NCBI GenBank assembly: GCA_030642405.1
Contig: DAOWNV010000018.1
Span: 1 to 17,921, forward strand
Source of the DNA: Desulfosarcina sp.
GTDB taxonomy: Bacteria > Desulfobacterota > Desulfobacteria > Desulfobacterales > Desulfosarcinaceae
DNA: 17,921 nucleotides
Direction: 5' to 3'
Shown here: piece after piece, positions 6,896 through 15,064 of the stretch
Layout of the letters: each line of letters begins with the position of its first letter
Numbering within the stretch: position 1 is the stretch's first letter
Notes under the pieces: generated by a model
What the model saw: only the letters and a program-made list of their open reading frames with translations
Told to the model about the DNA's origin: nothing
The model's database searches: none
Position numbers and translations under genes: made by a program

Positions 6896-8085
6896 CCGTC
6901 CGGCTGCACCAACGGCCAGATACCGGGAATGGGGGTTTGGCAATACCGGCACCGGCCATCCACGATTCTAAAAACGGCTATTCGGTACCCCTGCCGCTCT
7001 ACCAGAAGTTTTTTGCATTCATGGCAAAAGGTGTGGTTGCCCTCGTGGCCCGGAATATTGCCCAGATAGACATATCGAATCCCTTCGGTAATAGCCAGTT
7101 CCCTGAACCTGAACAAAGTATTCACTGGTGTCGGAGCCAGGCGGTTCAATCGGTAGCTTGGAAAAAATCGAAGAAAATGGAGGGGATGATCAGGACCCAG
7201 ATGTTCAAGAATCCAGCCACACATGCGTTGGACCGTCTCGTCACTATCCCCATACCCGGGGACGACCAAATGGGTCATTTCAAAATAAACACCTTGCCGA
7301 TGAAGGGTAACAAATGTATCCAACACCGGCTTCAACCTCCCACCGTTTAGCCGTCGATAAATATCATCACTGATGGTTTTGATATTCACATTGGCCCCAT
7401 CCAGCACCCTGCACAGTGCCAAAAGCGGTTCCGTATTTATATATCCATTTGAAATCCAAACATTTTTCAGGCCGTTGGCATGAGCGATACGCGCCGTATC
7501 GATCATGTACTCATAAAATGTTGTCGGTTCACTGTACGTGTAAGCAATAGTTGAACACTCGTTTTTTACAGCCTCTTGAACTACCTGCTCAGGAAACAGA
7601 TCCAAGTGATGCACATCCTCTGGTCGAACCTGGGAAATTTCCCAGTTCTGACAGTTGAGACAACGGAAATTACAGCCGGCAGCGGCAATGGAAAAAGCGG
7701 TTGTCGAGGGCATAAAATGATACAGCGGTTTTTTTTCGATGGGGTCAATATTGGCGGAACAGGCATTCCCATAGGCCAATGTGAATAATTTCCCCTTCAG
7801 GTTCACCCGGCTGCGGCACACGCTGCGATCACCCGGTGAAAGACGGCAGCGGTTAGGGCACAGGGTGCACATCACTGCACCATTTTCCATCCTTTTGTAG
7901 TAATAGGCTATTTTTGACCATTTCCAAGGAGAGGCTGGCGCATCGTTTTTAAAGATCGTGCCCTGAATATCCGACTTTAAAGAGGCATCCTCACCAAAAA
8001 TTGACCAGCGGGCATGGCCGGTGGAAACACTGCAAAGGCCGGTTGCGGCAGCCAAAATGAATTGTCTACGGCTAAGTGGTTTCAT
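6892..8085 (-). CDS. amrS: AmmeMemoRadiSam-system radical SAM enzyme with twin-arginine signal (AmrS)
   Basis: A 397-residue enzyme of the radical SAM family that co-occurs with MEMO1 and AMMECR1 proteins. ATG 8085 is preferred: AGGGA lies six bases upstream, and it places the twin-arginine motif S-R-R-Q-F-I-L at residues 5-11, before a hydrophobic stretch and a G-H-A end. A TTG at 8100 would add five residues. The radical SAM cluster motif is CNFRCLNC (Cys138, Cys142, Cys145). A preceding cysteine set (Cys73, 76, 80, 90) and C-terminal pairs in TFCHECKKL and CRYCQTPIPG fit the AmrS subfamily, which resembles pyruvate formate-lyase activases. The reaction is not established. It overlaps the upstream membrane gene by 14 bases, so it is in an operon. 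Export of a SAM-dependent iron-sulfur enzyme is unexpected; the signal may also act as a membrane tether. Confidence 0.9.
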   Translation of the reverse strand: MKPLSRRQFILAAATGLCSVSTGHARWSIFGEDASLKSDIQGTIFKNDAPASPWKWSKIAYYYKRMENGAVMCTLCPNRCRLSPGDRSVCRSRVNLKGKLFTLAYGNACSANIDPIEKKPLYHFMPSTTAFSIAAAGCNFRCLNCQNWEISQVRPEDVHHLDLFPEQVVQEAVKNECSTIAYTYSEPTTFYEYMIDTARIAHANGLKNVWISNGYINTEPLLALCRVLDGANVNIKTISDDIYRRLNGGRLKPVLDTFVTLHRQGVYFEMTHLVVPGYGDSDETVQRMCGWILEHLGPDHPLHFLRFFPSYRLNRLAPTPVNTLFRFRELAITEGIRYVYLGNIPGHEGNHTFCHECKKLLVERQGYRIAVFRIVDGRCRYCQTPIPGIWPLVQPDG

Positions 8086-10204
8086 GGATTGTCCCTGCAA
8101 TGAAACAGCTTGTCAATTTGATAAAAGCAAGACACAGGGTTGCCCACAACACTCCTGCAAATGGGATCAACACCAAGCTCACCAGCAAAACTCCGAAGGC
8201 AGCACCAACAAGGTCCGCAGAAAAGCTGTGTGCAGCTGCGGTGGTACTATCACCGGATACTCTAAGAGCCAGAGGGAACTGAAAACCGCAACAAAAGGAG
8301 ACCGCCAGGCCAAAGCCGTAAAAAACTACCACCGGCACCGACTGCCGTATACACAGCAATATCAGAAAAAAGCCTAAAAACATCAGGCACAGCAAAAGGT
8401 CCATGACCATTAATCCTTTGCGCCGGTCTCCGCCAAACCGTCCCCCGATATAAGCCCCCGGCAGGAGACCGGTCAGAAACAGAGTCACCAGCACACCAAC
8501 CTGAAGATAAATATACCCGTAAAGCATCTGGAAGGCAAAGATGGTTACCATTTCGGCACCCATGTTGACACAACCAGTCGTAAAAAGAATCCATTGGCTC
8601 CTGGAGAGCTGAAACAGGTAAACAATAATCATCGCAGTCAGTGTCAAAATGAAACCTTTCGGTGACTCCCCGTGAAGGGAAAACCAATCAACGAACACTT
8701 GTTGCATGAACTTTGGAGACAAATCCCGGTTCGGATCAACATTAGCGTCCACGGCATTGTTGACCTGCCGTATACGCTGATCGGTCTGATCGCCGATGTA
8801 ATAGCTCCGGATATAGTGGGTTTCGATCCCTTTTTCTTCCAATAGCGCCGGGACGTCTGTTCGAATCGGCATGTCTCGACACATGAAAAACAGGCGTCGA
8901 CCCGGAATGATCATGACATGTTTGAAAACATATTTGGCCGCGTTGGCCAAAGACGACAGTTTCTCTCGTTTTGACTCCGAGATATAATTTGCAACACCGG
9001 CCATACCAAAACTCAGCACACCACCAGGTACGAGGTGGGCCTTGGCGAGTTCAAAAAATCCGTCCGTATAAAAACGATTGACTTGAAATGTCTCCGGTTC
9101 CGGCAAGCATACCAAAATGGCATCATAACAAACCGATGTATCGGCCAGGTAAGCCCTGGCATCCTGCGAGATGACAACCAGCTCTTCCATAGATGCCATT
9201 GTGCCAAAAAGAAGTTGCATACGGGCCACCATGGGATCAATTTCCAGATAATCCACTCGCTCAGGGTGATACTTGGCGATCTCTTCCATAATTCCACCGA
9301 CAGTGGAAATCAACAACAGACGACGGGGCTGATCCACCTGGGAAAGCGGAAAATGTACAACCTCTTCCGCCAGTGCCGGATTATTGGAGAAGAAGCTCGG
9401 CGAGCCATCGGTAAAAATGGAAATTTCTCCCTCATCATCGAACACTTCGATTCGGCCATAGCGACTTTCGGCATAATGTACTCGCTGTCCCGGTCGTGTG
9501 GGAAGCAGTCGTTCTTCAAAAAGAACGCCCGTCAGTAGGGCAACCAACGCCAGCACGCAGGCAACTGCATTTTGGATAGAAGAAGCAGACGCCAACCACC
9601 AAAGAGCTAACATCAACGGAAGATGGACGATCAGCAAAGTCTGGTACGGGGAGAGCCAATGAACCAGCACAAAGGAAAACAACACCCCGCCGGCCACGTC
9701 CCCCGCATTGTCAGCCATATAAATCCAATTGCCGGGATAGTCCTTAAATCGCTGCCTGGCGACCATCAAACTGTAAGGCAGGACGAACCCTACAATCAGG
9801 GCGTAGGGAAGGATCGTCGAGGCCACAAACCCAACAGTGGCGTAAAAGCCCACCGAGGTGCCATGGGAGAAGATGACGTCCCGCAACTGGCGAATTGCCG
9901 ATACCTGGCAGACAGCAAAAATTGCCAGAAGATAGGAAAAAAAAGCGAGGATTTTCGGAGAAGCGGTCGCGGTTCCGCCCTGAAACCACTTGGCTGCGAG
10001 CGTACCAAGCCCTCCAGACACCAGCCAGAAGAAAAAAATCAGGGCGATGACAATTTCGTTGCCTTTAAATAGGGCCAGGTATTCACGGACGAACACCAGC
10101 TGTACGGCCACGGAAGCGATTCCCGTAGCCACGACTACAAAACGGATGCCGCCGTCACCTCTCCTCTTCAAAATACTGAACCTGGTACACCTCAACGGAC
10201 ACAT
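8072..10204 (-). CDS. Polytopic membrane protein with spermidine-synthase-like domain
   Basis: About 710 residues in three parts: an N-terminal block of about seven membrane helices (roughly 20-240), a soluble Rossmann methyltransferase-like domain (about 260-480), and a C-terminal block of five or six helices. The soluble domain resembles aminopropyltransferases: a beta-strand region HYAESRYGRIEVF, LEIDP for the nucleoside, and SQDARAYL. However, the gate motif GGGDG reads STVGGIM, and the catalytic D-S-x-D-P segment reads CLPEPET, so neither catalytic aspartate is present. Transfer of an aminopropyl group in the classical way is therefore doubtful. The start is uncertain: ATG 10204 overlaps the upstream gene by 50 bases, and a TTG at 10171 would shorten this to 17. 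It lies between the MEMO1-AMMECR1 fusion and the radical SAM gene with overlaps at both ends, implying one pathway. Confidence 0.82.
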   Translation of the reverse strand: MCPLRCTRFSILKRRGDGGIRFVVVATGIASVAVQLVFVREYLALFKGNEIVIALIFFFWLVSGGLGTLAAKWFQGGTATASPKILAFFSYLLAIFAVCQVSAIRQLRDVIFSHGTSVGFYATVGFVASTILPYALIVGFVLPYSLMVARQRFKDYPGNWIYMADNAGDVAGGVLFSFVLVHWLSPYQTLLIVHLPLMLALWWLASASSIQNAVACVLALVALLTGVLFEERLLPTRPGQRVHYAESRYGRIEVFDDEGEISIFTDGSPSFFSNNPALAEEVVHFPLSQVDQPRRLLLISTVGGIMEEIAKYHPERVDYLEIDPMVARMQLLFGTMASMEELVVISQDARAYLADTSVCYDAILVCLPEPETFQVNRFYTDGFFELAKAHLVPGGVLSFGMAGVANYISESKREKLSSLANAAKYVFKHVMIIPGRRLFFMCRDMPIRTDVPALLEEKGIETHYIRSYYIGDQTDQRIRQVNNAVDANVDPNRDLSPKFMQQVFVDWFSLHGESPKGFILTLTAMIIVYLFQLSRSQWILFTTGCVNMGAEMVTIFAFQMLYGYIYLQVGVLVTLFLTGLLPGAYIGGRFGGDRRKGLMVMDLLLCLMFLGFFLILLCIRQSVPVVVFYGFGLAVSFCCGFQFPLALRVSGDSTTAAAHSFSADLVGAAFGVLLVSLVLIPFAGVLWATLCLAFIKLTSCFIAGTIHETT

Positions 10205-11639
10205 CCCCTGCCCGCCACTGGTCGCATGCCAGGCCGGCTTTCATGCACAGATGGGAAAGGAACGATCCCGTCTGGGGCAATTGCTCCCACACTTGGGGCA
10301 AAAAGGTGGCGCTTGCGGAACCTTTTCTTACAATCACGCCATCAATTCCGGGCCTCAACCTGGAAAGCAGGTCATTCACATCTTTATACGTCAGTGGCAC
10401 CGGCTCTGTAAGAACGCTGACTTCGATCCGCACCTGCTCCAGTTCACTCTTGCTCAGAGGCGGAAACCTCGGATCATGAAAGGCTGCATTCAGAGCGTTG
10501 TTCCGGACGTCGGAGACAATGGGTGATGCGGTGGACAGACTGCCGATGCAACCGCGTAACTGGTTATCTATTTTTAATGTAACAAAAGTTCCGCAGCGGG
10601 CTTGAAGCGCCTGATCTGCAAGATGCGAATTTTTGGTTTGTGCAACCGCGGCATCGAAATGGGCGGCCAGGGTTTGTCGGGCCAGGGCCACCAGCGCCTC
10701 CCCCTGCTCTGAAGTCAGTGCCCGGCTGTTTTCAGGTGGTTGTCTCATAGTTTCATCTCCATAAAAAGCAACGGCGCCATATCCGACAACGGCGTCTTTG
10801 TCACCGGCAGTATCCCCACTGTTGTTGTAATACAGCTCCACCGGCCGCCAGTGGTGCCGTCCGGCCAGCTCCAGAAGCACACCCAAAGGAAAACGGCCGC
10901 AGGTTCGATTCTCCTGATCCAAATGCCAATTGGGGTCCAGGGAAAGAATCCGGTCCAGCGTTTTTCGATCCCGTTTCACGGCTTCATCATAGGGCAGGTA
11001 ATGGGACAAGTCGGCGCTGACCACCAGCAACGTTCGCTTATCTCTTAAAAGTGGCTCCAGCGCTCGCGCCATCTTTTTCGCATCGCAGGGTCCGACTACA
11101 ACCGGTATCGCTTCGAAATGGGACAGCCTGGTTTGAAGAAAAGGCAGGATCACCTCGATGCTGTGTTCCGATTGATCCGAGGCGGCTATCCTATGAAACA
11201 GATCCGGCCACGATTTTAAAAGCTGCCGGGCATCCCCGATGGGAACCACTCCCAAAGGCGTTTTCCAATGAGAGGCTCCGGTAAGCGACGCGTTGGAGAA
11301 TCCCACCCGGTGATCAGGTCCCAGCAGAACCACACGATCAAATCCGTCACGAACGATGGTGGCTGCGGCATGGGCGGCGGTTATACCGGAATACGCATAA
11401 CCTGCATGGGGCATGATCAGAGCACGAAGTTCATCGGAAGAAAAAGGGGTTTTACGATTCCAGTCGACCTCATCAAACAATCTGTTAAGCGATTGTTTCA
11501 ATTCACTTTTGGTATCGGGATAGAATTTCCCGGCCCAGGCAGGCTCTCGAATGACGGCGCACCAGCTTGCCTGTTGGCTGAAAATACACAGCAGCAAAAC
11601 GGTTACCGCAATAACAGGCAAGTACCGACGTGCAACCAC
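10155..11639 (-). CDS. amrB-amrA: Exported AmrB-AmrA fusion: MEMO1 domain plus AMMECR1 domain
   Basis: About 494 residues. GTG 11639 is preferred because GGGAGG lies eight bases upstream; a GTG at 11648 would put that site directly against the start. A basic N-terminus and hydrophobic run (YLPVIAVTVLLLCIF) form a Sec-type signal or anchor ending near S-W-C-A. The MEMO1 half (about 30-290) shows REPAWAGKFYP, MPHAGYAYSG, LLGPDHRVGF, EHSIEVILPFL and SADLSHYLPY. MEMO1 belongs to a fold related to metal-dependent extradiol dioxygenases, and these His/Asp/Glu positions match the family's metal site. The AMMECR1 half (about 315-490) carries the signature LRGCIGSL. In most genomes the two halves are separate genes; here they are one polypeptide followed by the membrane and radical SAM genes. 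Its reaction is unknown. Confidence 0.9.
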   Translation of the reverse strand: MVARRYLPVIAVTVLLLCIFSQQASWCAVIREPAWAGKFYPDTKSELKQSLNRLFDEVDWNRKTPFSSDELRALIMPHAGYAYSGITAAHAAATIVRDGFDRVVLLGPDHRVGFSNASLTGASHWKTPLGVVPIGDARQLLKSWPDLFHRIAASDQSEHSIEVILPFLQTRLSHFEAIPVVVGPCDAKKMARALEPLLRDKRTLLVVSADLSHYLPYDEAVKRDRKTLDRILSLDPNWHLDQENRTCGRFPLGVLLELAGRHHWRPVELYYNNSGDTAGDKDAVVGYGAVAFYGDETMRQPPENSRALTSEQGEALVALARQTLAAHFDAAVAQTKNSHLADQALQARCGTFVTLKIDNQLRGCIGSLSTASPIVSDVRNNALNAAFHDPRFPPLSKSELEQVRIEVSVLTEPVPLTYKDVNDLLSRLRPGIDGVIVRKGSASATFLPQVWEQLPQTGSFLSHLCMKAGLACDQWRAGDVSVEVYQVQYFEEER

Positions 11640-11644
11640 GAGCC

Positions 11645-11845
11645 TCACCTCCCGTTCATCACCAACACCTTTGCGCCCCTAACATTCCTGTTTTCCAACT
11701 CCAACAATGCCTGATTGGCTGATTCCAAAGTAATTGTCTCCATCTCATAGGTGATGGAGATCTGCTGCCCCATTTCCGGCCGAAATGGCGCAGAAGGCAA
11801 TTTAATAAAATCGTAACACAAAGCGATAGGATCCGCCAGAGCCAT
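11645..11845 (-). pseudogene. Remnant of a medium-chain (zinc-type) dehydrogenase, C-terminal end only
   Basis: The frame encodes about 66 residues ending ITLESANQALLELENRNV then RGAKVLVMNGR. This matches the typical C-terminus of medium-chain alcohol dehydrogenases (x-ANxAL-x-RGAxVL). Nothing resembling the catalytic or NAD-binding domains is found before it, and the frame is closed by a TAG near 11899 after a few unrelated residues. It is therefore best read as a leftover of a deleted gene between prs and the MEMO1-AMMECR1 gene, although a real small protein cannot be excluded. Its last codons (ATGAACGGGAGG) supply the probable ribosome binding site of the downstream gene, which may explain why the end has been kept. 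Confidence 0.45.
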
Positions 11846-11907
11846 CCACTGAATAATTGTAAAGTAAACAGCAAAAACAGTCGATATCAGAGGAAACTAA
11901 AATATAA

Positions 11908-12867
11908 TCAACTTTGTTGCTCGAACTCATCAAACAGAGCCCCGACGCTCTCTCCTGTATGAATACGTCTGATGGTCTCGGCAAACATTGGTGCCACGGA
12001 TAGAATTCGTATTTTCTCTTTCTTCTTTTCCTGGGGCATATAAACGGTGTCGGTCACCACCACGGAATCGATGGGACTCTCCACAAGCCGTTCCACGGCC
12101 GGGCCGCAAAAGACACCATGGGTGGCCCCCACATGAATGCTATTTACACCGGCTGCATGAAGGGTTTTTACGGAAGCGGCCAGGGTGCCTCCGGTGGAGA
12201 TCTCATCTTCAAAAATAATGGCATCACGCCCCTTTACTTCTCCCACAACCAGTCCCTGTACGACCTCGGTATCGGCTATTCTTCTTTTATCGATAATGGC
12301 CATGGGCAGATGAATGCGCATGGCAAACCGACCGGCTCGTTTGGCACCACCGGCATCCGTTGCCACAACAACAGCATTGGTCAGGTCCAAGTGCTCGCGA
12401 AAATGGTTAACAAAATAGGGAATGGCCGTCAGGTGATCCACAGGAATGCTGAAAAAACCATGCACCGCGTCGGAGTGTAGATCCATGGTAAGCACTCTGT
12501 TGGCTCCGGCAGTTTTGATCAGATCCGCCATCAACCGCCCCGCAATGGAAATTCGTGGAGCGTCCTTCTTGTCCGACCGGGCGTAGGAAAAATAGGGGAT
12601 TACAGCTGTAATGCGCCGTGCCGATGCACTTCTCAATGCATCAAGTATAATAAAGAGCTCAAGAACGTTGTCGCCGACCGGTGCCGTAAACGGCTGTACA
12701 ACGAACACATCCTTTTCCCTGACATTTTCCTGAATTTGAACAAAAAGATTATCATTAGAAAACCGAGATACTTCCAGTCTGCTAAGTCCGATACCCAAGG
12801 TTTCACATATGGACGTTGCCAGCTCCGGGTTCCCGCTACCTGAAAAAATTTTTAAATCGATTGTCAT
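11908..12867 (-). CDS. prs: Ribose-phosphate pyrophosphokinase (PRPP synthetase)
   Basis: A 319-residue cytoplasmic enzyme that makes PRPP from ribose-5-phosphate and ATP for nucleotide, histidine, tryptophan and NAD synthesis. The whole family length is present: the N-terminal FSGSGNPELA segment, ALRSASARRITAVIPYFSYARSD for ATP binding, the metal and ATP site VLTMDLHSD, the KRR flexible loop (IIDKRRIAD), and the ribose-phosphate loop. That loop reads EDEISTGGT where the common bacterial form is DDMIDTAGT, so this is a divergent type and may be a second copy in the genome. Start ATG 12867 overlaps the stop of the flavoprotein gene as ATGA, and GAGG lies just upstream. The coupling to a nitroreductase-type flavoprotein is not a usual housekeeping context for prs. 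Confidence 0.95.
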   Translation of the reverse strand: MTIDLKIFSGSGNPELATSICETLGIGLSRLEVSRFSNDNLFVQIQENVREKDVFVVQPFTAPVGDNVLELFIILDALRSASARRITAVIPYFSYARSDKKDAPRISIAGRLMADLIKTAGANRVLTMDLHSDAVHGFFSIPVDHLTAIPYFVNHFREHLDLTNAVVVATDAGGAKRAGRFAMRIHLPMAIIDKRRIADTEVVQGLVVGEVKGRDAIIFEDEISTGGTLAASVKTLHAAGVNSIHVGATHGVFCGPAVERLVESPIDSVVVTDTVYMPQEKKKEKIRILSVAPMFAETIRRIHTGESVGALFDEFEQQS

Positions 12868-14378
12868 GTTCGCCTCTTTTTTACTGAACCAATTCCTATT
12901 AGATAGAGCAAAACTTCTCCATTTTCTAAATCCAGCAAATCGGCCGCTTCCTCGTCATAAATGGCTCCGATGCCGCATGCCCCCCATCCCAGTGCGGTGG
13001 CAGCCAGATATGCCTGTTGCCCCAACCGCCCGGCTTCCATCATCGCAACTCGATATCCGCGCGGCCCCCACATCCGGTCCAGGCAAGCCAAGTCCGCAAG
13101 GAAAACCAAATGGAACGCGACATGCTTCAACCACATTTGGTCAAGGCAGGCCATTGCCATCCGCTCAAGGAAAACACCATCCAAAACACAGCCCAATCGT
13201 TGCGATGATGGATCCACAAGGTGGACCCCGGGGACAATCGGCAATCCTTCTCCCGCCAACAATCCTATCGTCACACAAGTTTGAGATCCCGACAAAATGC
13301 CGGCTCCAGTCTCCATGCTCCGAACTATCTGGTGAAAAAACGTATAAAATTCCTCAGGTCGGACAGAAGCAGAAATAAAATTGCGACGTGAACGACGCGT
13401 TGTTAACACATGAAAATAATCCTTCTTATCCGGCAGATCCATCGGGCCGGGATCGATCCACCGGGGTTTTCTTTTTTTTAGAAAAGCTGGTGCGGCAGGG
13501 TCTCCGGTAGTAAGTTTCAAACCGATACTGCCGGCTTGATGCATCTGCAGGATAGGTGCATACTCAACTTCCATATTCGATACGGAAGAAGCTTGGAGAA
13601 TGTCGCTGTCAAGAGGTTCAAGAGGTTGCGTTTTCTCGGTTGTATTCTCGACACCATCGTTTCCGTGCAGATGAATGACCGCCAGGCAGACCTCTTTTGC
13701 AGGATCCAAACCCAACAGGGTCGCAGCCTTTTCATCATCAAAATCGAAATGGATGGAAAAGGAATAATTCAACGCACCAAGCGCAAGTCTGAGATTTTCA
13801 ATCAGGTGGCCGGTATCCAACAAAACATAGCGGTAGGCACGGTCTCGATACTTCCAGGCGCTTCGAAAGAAAATACCGGTCAGAAAAAAGGCGGCCAAAA
13901 CACGCTTCTTCGTCTGCACAAGTTCCGGGATAGGAGCTGTACGCAATGGAGAAAGAGAAAATTCAAAAAGATTGTAGTAATATAAACCCTGATGTAGACC
14001 GTGGATGTTATGGGCGGCCAGATAAATTTCGAAAGGGTACAAGGCTCCGGCCGATGCAACACTGCGGTAATAGAACGGCTTTTCCCCGTGCATGGCACGG
14101 GCTGTAACGTCATGGGTCAAACGAAACACTTTGGATATTTCCCGAAGGTTCAACATAGGCGATGAGCTGTCATCACCTGCAGAAATGTTCTTCTTCATTT
14201 TGAAATAGTTTATCTTCGGTAGTTCAACATTCCGATCGAGGTATATCCGTGGCAATGTGGGATAGGGTTTGACCGCTACCGGTTGGTTCGCCCAGTCCAA
14301 GGTGTGATGAGCTAAGCGGTTGCGCCTGTAGCTTGTCACCCTGTGGTAGTTTTCAGCAGATCGAATCTGTTCGGACAT
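12864..14378 (-). CDS. SagB/ThcOx-type flavoprotein dehydrogenase with two nitroreductase domains
   Basis: A 504-residue protein. ATG 14378 is chosen because GGAGG lies eight bases upstream and the protein then begins close to the family-typical YHRVTSY and HTLDWANQP segments; a farther upstream in-frame start would add 60 residues unlike the family. Two nitroreductase-fold halves are visible. The first (about 80-260) contains RSVASAGALYPFEIYLA and GLYYYN, typical of SagB/ThcOx proteins. The second (about 320-500) contains TRRSRRNF, an EAGRLGQQAYLAATALGWG motif and a final GEVLLYLIGIG. Such enzymes bind FMN; the RiPP members oxidise azolines to azoles. No cyclodehydratase or precursor peptide is nearby, so a RiPP role is not supported and the substrate is unknown. 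It is translationally coupled (ATGA) to prs and follows trxC by 97 bases. Confidence 0.88.
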   Translation of the reverse strand: MSEQIRSAENYHRVTSYRRNRLAHHTLDWANQPVAVKPYPTLPRIYLDRNVELPKINYFKMKKNISAGDDSSSPMLNLREISKVFRLTHDVTARAMHGEKPFYYRSVASAGALYPFEIYLAAHNIHGLHQGLYYYNLFEFSLSPLRTAPIPELVQTKKRVLAAFFLTGIFFRSAWKYRDRAYRYVLLDTGHLIENLRLALGALNYSFSIHFDFDDEKAATLLGLDPAKEVCLAVIHLHGNDGVENTTEKTQPLEPLDSDILQASSVSNMEVEYAPILQMHQAGSIGLKLTTGDPAAPAFLKKRKPRWIDPGPMDLPDKKDYFHVLTTRRSRRNFISASVRPEEFYTFFHQIVRSMETGAGILSGSQTCVTIGLLAGEGLPIVPGVHLVDPSSQRLGCVLDGVFLERMAMACLDQMWLKHVAFHLVFLADLACLDRMWGPRGYRVAMMEAGRLGQQAYLAATALGWGACGIGAIYDEEAADLLDLENGEVLLYLIGIGSVKKRRT

Positions 14379-14475
14379 GATGGTTCCCTCCACCGATGAT
14401 ATCAGTTCCCGCCAATTGAGTGTTGATCCGGTAAGGAATTCACAATCCTCAGATGCCTTTACCGTAAGTGACGGC

Positions 14476-14931
14476 TTAACGATCCAAAAAATACGATAGG
14501 TGCCGTTCGATTTCCATTTTCGGCAAGGCCCCGACAGCCGTATCGACGACCTTGCCATCTTTAATAAACAAAAGCGTAGGCAAACTCGAGACGTTGTTCC
14601 GACTGGAAGTCATCGGGTTTTGGTCCACATTGAGTTTGGCTATTTTCAACCGTCCCGTATAGGTTTGTGCCAAATCATCCAGAATCGGCGACATGGACGT
14701 GCAGGGAGCACACCACGCAGCCCAGCAGTCCACCAGAACAGGTAAAAGGCTTTCGATTACCTCAGCAGTAAACGTGCTATCGGTCACCATGATCGGTCTG
14801 CTGGGTGTCGAAATGCTCGGGAAAGGTTCTTTACACCGGCCGCAACTCGGTCCCTTTGTAAGTTTTACCACTGGAATTCGGTTGCGCGTACCACAGTTTC
14901 GACAACGAATCACCACTGTTTCATTGGCCAT
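14476..14931 (-). CDS. trxC: Thioredoxin 2-type, N-terminal zinc ribbon
   Basis: A 151-residue cytoplasmic thiol-disulfide oxidoreductase. The N-terminal zinc ribbon has Cys10, Cys13, Cys30 and Cys33 (CRNCG and CGRC). The thioredoxin domain carries the active site W-C-A-P-C (Cys74, Cys77) and the cis-proline in SLPTLL (Pro118). The usual active site is WCGPC; the Gly to Ala change should alter redox potential but leaves the cysteine pair. AAGGA seven bases upstream supports ATG 14931. It is a plausible reductant for the thiol peroxidase encoded just upstream on the same strand, and it heads the long minus-strand run. Confidence 0.93.
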   Translation of the reverse strand: MANETVVIRCRNCGTRNRIPVVKLTKGPSCGRCKEPFPSISTPSRPIMVTDSTFTAEVIESLLPVLVDCWAAWCAPCTSMSPILDDLAQTYTGRLKIAKLNVDQNPMTSSRNNVSSLPTLLFIKDGKVVDTAVGALPKMEIERHLSYFLDR

Positions 14932-15027
14932 TGATATTCCTTTTTTTCAGTCTATTTTTCGCTTCTTTTTAAAAAAATGTTGTTATGATCGAAGGTATGA
15001 ACCCATGGTCAATCACTTCCTAAACCC

Positions 15028-15049
15028 AAAAAAAGGATTCCCCTTCTTT
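15028..15049 (-). terminator. Weak intrinsic terminator-like hairpin after tpx
   Basis: On the minus strand, 16 bases after the tpx stop, AAAGAAGG and CCTTTTTT can pair around a five-base loop and run into a T tract. The stem has only two G-C pairs, so terminator activity is uncertain and read-through into trxC is possible. Confidence 0.3.
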
Positions 15050-15064
15050 ATTACGATGGATCGA

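Noticed and set aside
12864..14931. RiPP biosynthetic cluster suggested by the SagB-type protein
   Set aside because: No cyclodehydratase, leader peptide, protease or transporter is present in the window.
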